From NCBI GenBank assembly GCA_963974935.1, contig CAXBEV010000001.1, forward strand, positions 372,001-436,000: a stretch of 64,000 bases of DNA. Direction: 5' to 3'. The translations under genes were made by a program, and so were the position numbers. Below the pieces are notes generated by a model, which was given only the letters and a program-made list of their open reading frames with translations, had not been told where the DNA came from and did no database searches. Within the stretch, counting starts at the first letter, position 1; each line of letters starts with the position of its first letter. This document shows positions 61,738 through 64,000 of this stretch, piece by piece. This stretch comes from UBA4479 sp963974935. Its GTDB lineage: Bacteria; Pseudomonadota; Alphaproteobacteria; Rhodospirillales; Casp-alpha2.

Positions 61738-61778
61738 AACCCGTTATGGGATAATCCTAAAAGGGGATTAGTTGGGTT
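61738..61778. promoter_or_regulatory. Dyad operator between divergent island genes
   Basis: Nested inverted repeats are seen between the 188-aa gene and the XRE gene: outer aaccc (61738-61742) and gggtt (61774-61778), and inner taatcc (61752-61757) and ggatta (61765-61770). This is a good candidate site for the XRE protein. Confidence 0.55.
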
Positions 61779-61806
61779 ACCGCAAATTGATGCGGAATAT
61801 CACCCA

Positions 61807-62043
61807 ATGCCCTCATCCCTCCATACGGAACGGTATGAACTATTTCGTCAGCTACTGATTGAGTACCGGAAAAATGCTGGTCTCACGCAGACAGACGTGG
61901 CTAACGCCCTTTCAAAGCCCCAATCATTTGTCAGCAAATATGAAAAGGGCGAACGACGAATAGACCTTTTGGAATTTTTGGATATTTCTGCTGCAATAGG
62001 TTTTGAGCCTCAAAAGTTTATTGATCGGATACAAAGTCTGTAG
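61807..62043 (+). CDS. XRE-family helix-turn-helix regulator
   Basis: This 78-aa protein is a single lambda-repressor-like HTH domain: FRQLLIEYRKNAGLTQTDVA, then ALSKPQSFVSKYEKGERRID and a short tail. It probably autoregulates through the dyad upstream and controls the island genes or integrase. It lies next to the integrase gene, as in many integrative elements. Confidence 0.9.
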   Translation: MPSSLHTERYELFRQLLIEYRKNAGLTQTDVANALSKPQSFVSKYEKGERRIDLLEFLDISAAIGFEPQKFIDRIQSL

Positions 62044-62123
62044 CGTTCGAGTAATGTGATCGAGTGCTAAATTTTCTAATAAAAAACCTCTCTTAATCCA
62101 TCACAAAACTCCATGACGACCAT

Positions 62124-63082
62124 CTAATCTAGCAGGTCGATTACGTCCCTAACGTTCAAGTGCGTGTAACGTTGCACGCTCCTAACATCCCTATGCCCAC
62201 TTACCATCATAATCTGGGCCTGATTGAAGCCCTTTTTGGCAACCTCAGTAATACGCGTATGCCTAAGCTGGTGTAGCCTGACATCTTCATCCAAGCCAAC
62301 GGCCCTACGTGCCCGTCTAACGGCCGTAGAGACGCTATGCGGGGTTATGGGGTACAATCTTCCTCTGGTCCATTGCAACGACTCAGTGACTCTCTCAGGA
62401 GCTCCACGGCTCTCTTGGTAAGTGGGACTGAGCGATCTCCGGTCTTGCCATCGATAACGGATAATATGCGCTCGTCTAAATAAAGATGCTTGGAACAGAG
62501 CTTTACAATTTCTCCTCGTCGCATGGCCGTCTCGTATGCGAGTTCAACAATTTCCTGCATCAAGGGTGGCAATGCTGATAACAGAAGATGCAGCTCATCC
62601 GGTCTTATAACTTTATTCCGGGGCTTGCTCGTTGGTGGCATCGGTACGCCTTGGCAGGGGTTCGGGTATTCCACTTCATCCAGAACCAACTCGCGATACG
62701 CACAACGGTAAATACGGGATATCAACTGTATATCGTCTCTAACCGTAACAGGCTTAACGACCTTCAAACGCATTAGACGATAATCGTTTATGATGTCTCG
62801 TGTGATCTTGGAGAGACTGTCAGGCAGGATGCCAGCCAAGACATGAACACGGTCTGTGATGTATTTATAGGACGGCTTATCGATTAATGCTCTATTGCAA
62901 TAGATTAAACCGATATCTAAGAAGGTTATGGATTTCTTCTTTTCAGATCGGGCTTCTAGCTTCCCTGCCCATTGCCCCGCTTGGGCTCTAGTATCAAATG
63001 TTGCTGATCGAGACTTTTCCCCAGCTAGTCTTACTTGAACATTCCAACGTTGGCTGGTTTTTAACTGACGGTAGGTAGCCAT
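62124..63082 (-). pseudogene. int: Tyrosine-type integrase, frameshifted
   Basis: Two overlapping minus-strand frames together make a full phage-type integrase. The first (from ATG 63082, 245 codons to 62345) has the N-terminal arm-binding and core-binding domains, the first catalytic Arg in YETAMRRGEIVKL and the Lys in VIDGKTGDRSVPL. The second (to 62124) has HQLRHTRITEVA (His, Arg), VSGHRDVRSVQ (His) and the Tyr in RYTHL. One base is missing near 62350-62375, where the sense passes from the first frame to GRLYPITPHSVST. Both catalytic halves are otherwise intact. It is next to the right att repeat, so it was the integrase of this island. Confidence 0.85.
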
Positions 63083-63153
63083 TTCATATTATCCCTTAAC
63101 ACTGGTTACACAGTGAAAAGGGCTGAAACCCAAGGTGAGCTTTACCTAGGTGC

Positions 63154-63247
63154 CGTTGACATCGAGGGGGTCACTGGTTCAATCCCAGTCGTGCCCACCA
63201 TGTGAAAACCCTCGGGAAACCGGGGGTTTTTGCTTATCAAATCAACC
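63154..63247. repeat. attR: copy of the 94-bp direct repeat
   Basis: Identical to 53947-54040. It holds the 3' 47 nt of tRNA-Val and the tRNA terminator without the 5' part, marking the right end of the island. Confidence 0.93.
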
Positions 63248-63437
63248 ATTCTCGATCTTGATTCTAGCCTGATTTTCGCACTTTTCTAGTTCTCAACTGT
63301 GAAATCGTAAACGAGGTCGCCAGAGCCTGCGGCTCGCTGTGTCTCTCCCGATGAGCTGCGCGTCTCAATCAGGTATTTGATTAGAAAATTCTGACGATAA
63401 ATCGAGACCTGGAGACAGGGGATGGAGGGGCTTTCTA
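63248..63437. other. Right flank with decayed copy of the left repeat
   Basis: The stretch continues the imperfect repeat of the left end: it shares gtgaaatcgtaaacgaggtc with 54090-54109 and has a degraded inverted tRNA 5' remnant at about 63343-63365. It likely represents the chromosomal DNA originally downstream of tRNA-Val. No protein gene is seen before 63438. Confidence 0.6.
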
Positions 63438-64000
63438 ATGCCATCGAACGTTATCGCAGTTGGCGGCGGTGAGGACGACATCTATTCCTTTTTGAGTGCG
63501 CCGCTTATCACCTGGCTGGTCGATAACATCGGCCACCACGTAGATTTCATCAAACGCAAGAGCCTCCGAGGCGTTGAGGAAACGGTGCTGGTTGCAGATG
63601 CATGCGGTGTCGAAAACGGTGACGCTGCCGGTCTATCACTTACAGACGACGCCTTTTTTCCGATGTGGGGGCCAGCCCGGGCGTTGTCGCAGACAGATGA
63701 CGCCGTGCGCGATATTCCTATATTTTTTGTTGGGAGCATCAACGAGATGGAACCTGTCGAAGCTTACCGGACAAAGGCAAGCGGAGGTGACCCAGTGCTT
63801 GGGGAAGTCTTCGACGTGGTTATCGAACGTATGATCGACGACACCGGCACGCTTGATGCCTTCAGCGTCGCTCGAGAGGAAGCCTTAAAATTCGAGCGCG
63901 AATCTGGTGCTGCTAAGATATTCAGAGTGGTTGACCAGATGCTGCGCAAAAAGCGACGAAAGAATGCGATCCAGACCTTCCGGCGGATTCCAATTACGAT
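63438..64000 (+). CDS. Hypothetical protein, 3' end cut by window
   Basis: A frame open from ATG 63438 to the window edge (187 codons shown) has a good GGAGGGG ribosome-binding site. The protein starts MPSNVIAVGGGEDDIYSFLS and is soluble. Its visible C-terminal part is basic (MLRKKRRKNAIQTFRR). The G+C returns to chromosomal style here, so it is probably outside the island. No family was recognised. Confidence 0.75.
   Translation, partial: MPSNVIAVGGGEDDIYSFLSAPLITWLVDNIGHHVDFIKRKSLRGVEETVLVADACGVENGDAAGLSLTDDAFFPMWGPARALSQTDDAVRDIPIFFVGSINEMEPVEAYRTKASGGDPVLGEVFDVVIERMIDDTGTLDAFSVAREEALKFERESGAAKIFRVVDQMLRKKRRKNAIQTFRRIPIT

Larger units (their letters stand above)
53947..63247. mobile_element. 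Genomic island of about 9.2 kb integrated in tRNA-Val
   Basis: The segment is bounded by the 94-bp direct repeat, carries a tyrosine integrase gene next to the right end and an XRE repressor, and is visibly AT-richer than the flanks. Its main cargo is one plus-strand operon from about 54505 to 60648 with polymerase-like, nucleotide-enzyme-like, SIR2 and protease genes. No conjugation, capsid or relaxase genes are present, so it is an integrative element without its own transfer functions. The intact tRNA is at the left end and the tRNA fragment at the right. The integrase is frameshifted, so the element may be fixed. Confidence 0.9.

Overview
The window looks like chromosomal DNA of a marine-type alphaproteobacterium, probably Rhodospirillales-like. 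This is inferred from moderately high G+C, dense ATGA-overlapping operons, the soxBDAG, dgcN-dgcA, TTT-transporter and ectoine-degradation gene sets, and two intergenic palindrome types common in alphaproteobacteria. No rRNA or CRISPR array was seen.

From 1 to 53.9 kb the window is mostly ordinary metabolic chromosome. It opens with the end of a B12-dependent methylaspartate mutase small subunit gene and an IclR regulator, followed by AzlCD, two secreted serine peptidases (trypsin-like and S8), a Ca2+/Na+ antiporter and a PsiE-like protein. A minus-strand run then carries doeB-eutB (ectoine/hydroxyectoine breakdown) with an sbtA-sbtB-like permease and PII-like pair, and a gamma-glutamyltransferase. 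A plus-strand operon (12.1-19.3 kb) joins a tripartite tricarboxylate transporter to a two-subunit thiamine-diphosphate decarboxylase, an aldehyde dehydrogenase and an SDR, so it probably takes up and oxidises a 2-oxo or 2-hydroxy acid, possibly a sulfonate. Next come two N-formylglutamate amidohydrolases (19.3 and 52.7 kb), acyl-CoA metabolism (21.1-30.5 kb), a RimB-RimK fusion, an O-acetylhomoserine sulfhydrylase, the heterotetrameric sarcosine oxidase operon with a LysR regulator, D-glutamate catabolism (dgcN-dgcA), an ABC-2 exporter, a cold-shock protein with a long leader, and an acyl-CoA dehydrogenase / HIBADH-like / MmgE-PrpD operon.

At 53.9 kb an AT-richer genomic island of about 9.2 kb sits in tRNA-Val(GAC). 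It is bounded by a perfect 94-bp direct repeat containing the 3' part of the tRNA and its terminator (53947-54040 and 63154-63247). The right end carries a frameshifted tyrosine integrase and an XRE repressor with a dyad operator. The cargo is one tightly coupled plus-strand operon: a minimal family-A-polymerase-like protein, a small protein gene broken at a C7 run, a HARE-HTH/Nudix/P-loop-kinase fusion, a SAM methyltransferase, a SIR2 NADase-like protein, a HAM1/ITPase-like protein with altered catalytic residues, and a trypsin-like protease.

The adjacent SIR2-HAM1 pair resembles the KomC-KomB effector/sensor pair of the Kongming anti-phage system, but no KomA deaminase is present. The Nudix-kinase fusion and methyltransferase stand where a signal-nucleotide-making enzyme would be expected. 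I propose this operon as a candidate undescribed nucleotide-signalling defence system. The function is inference; the domains and gene order are visible in the sequence.
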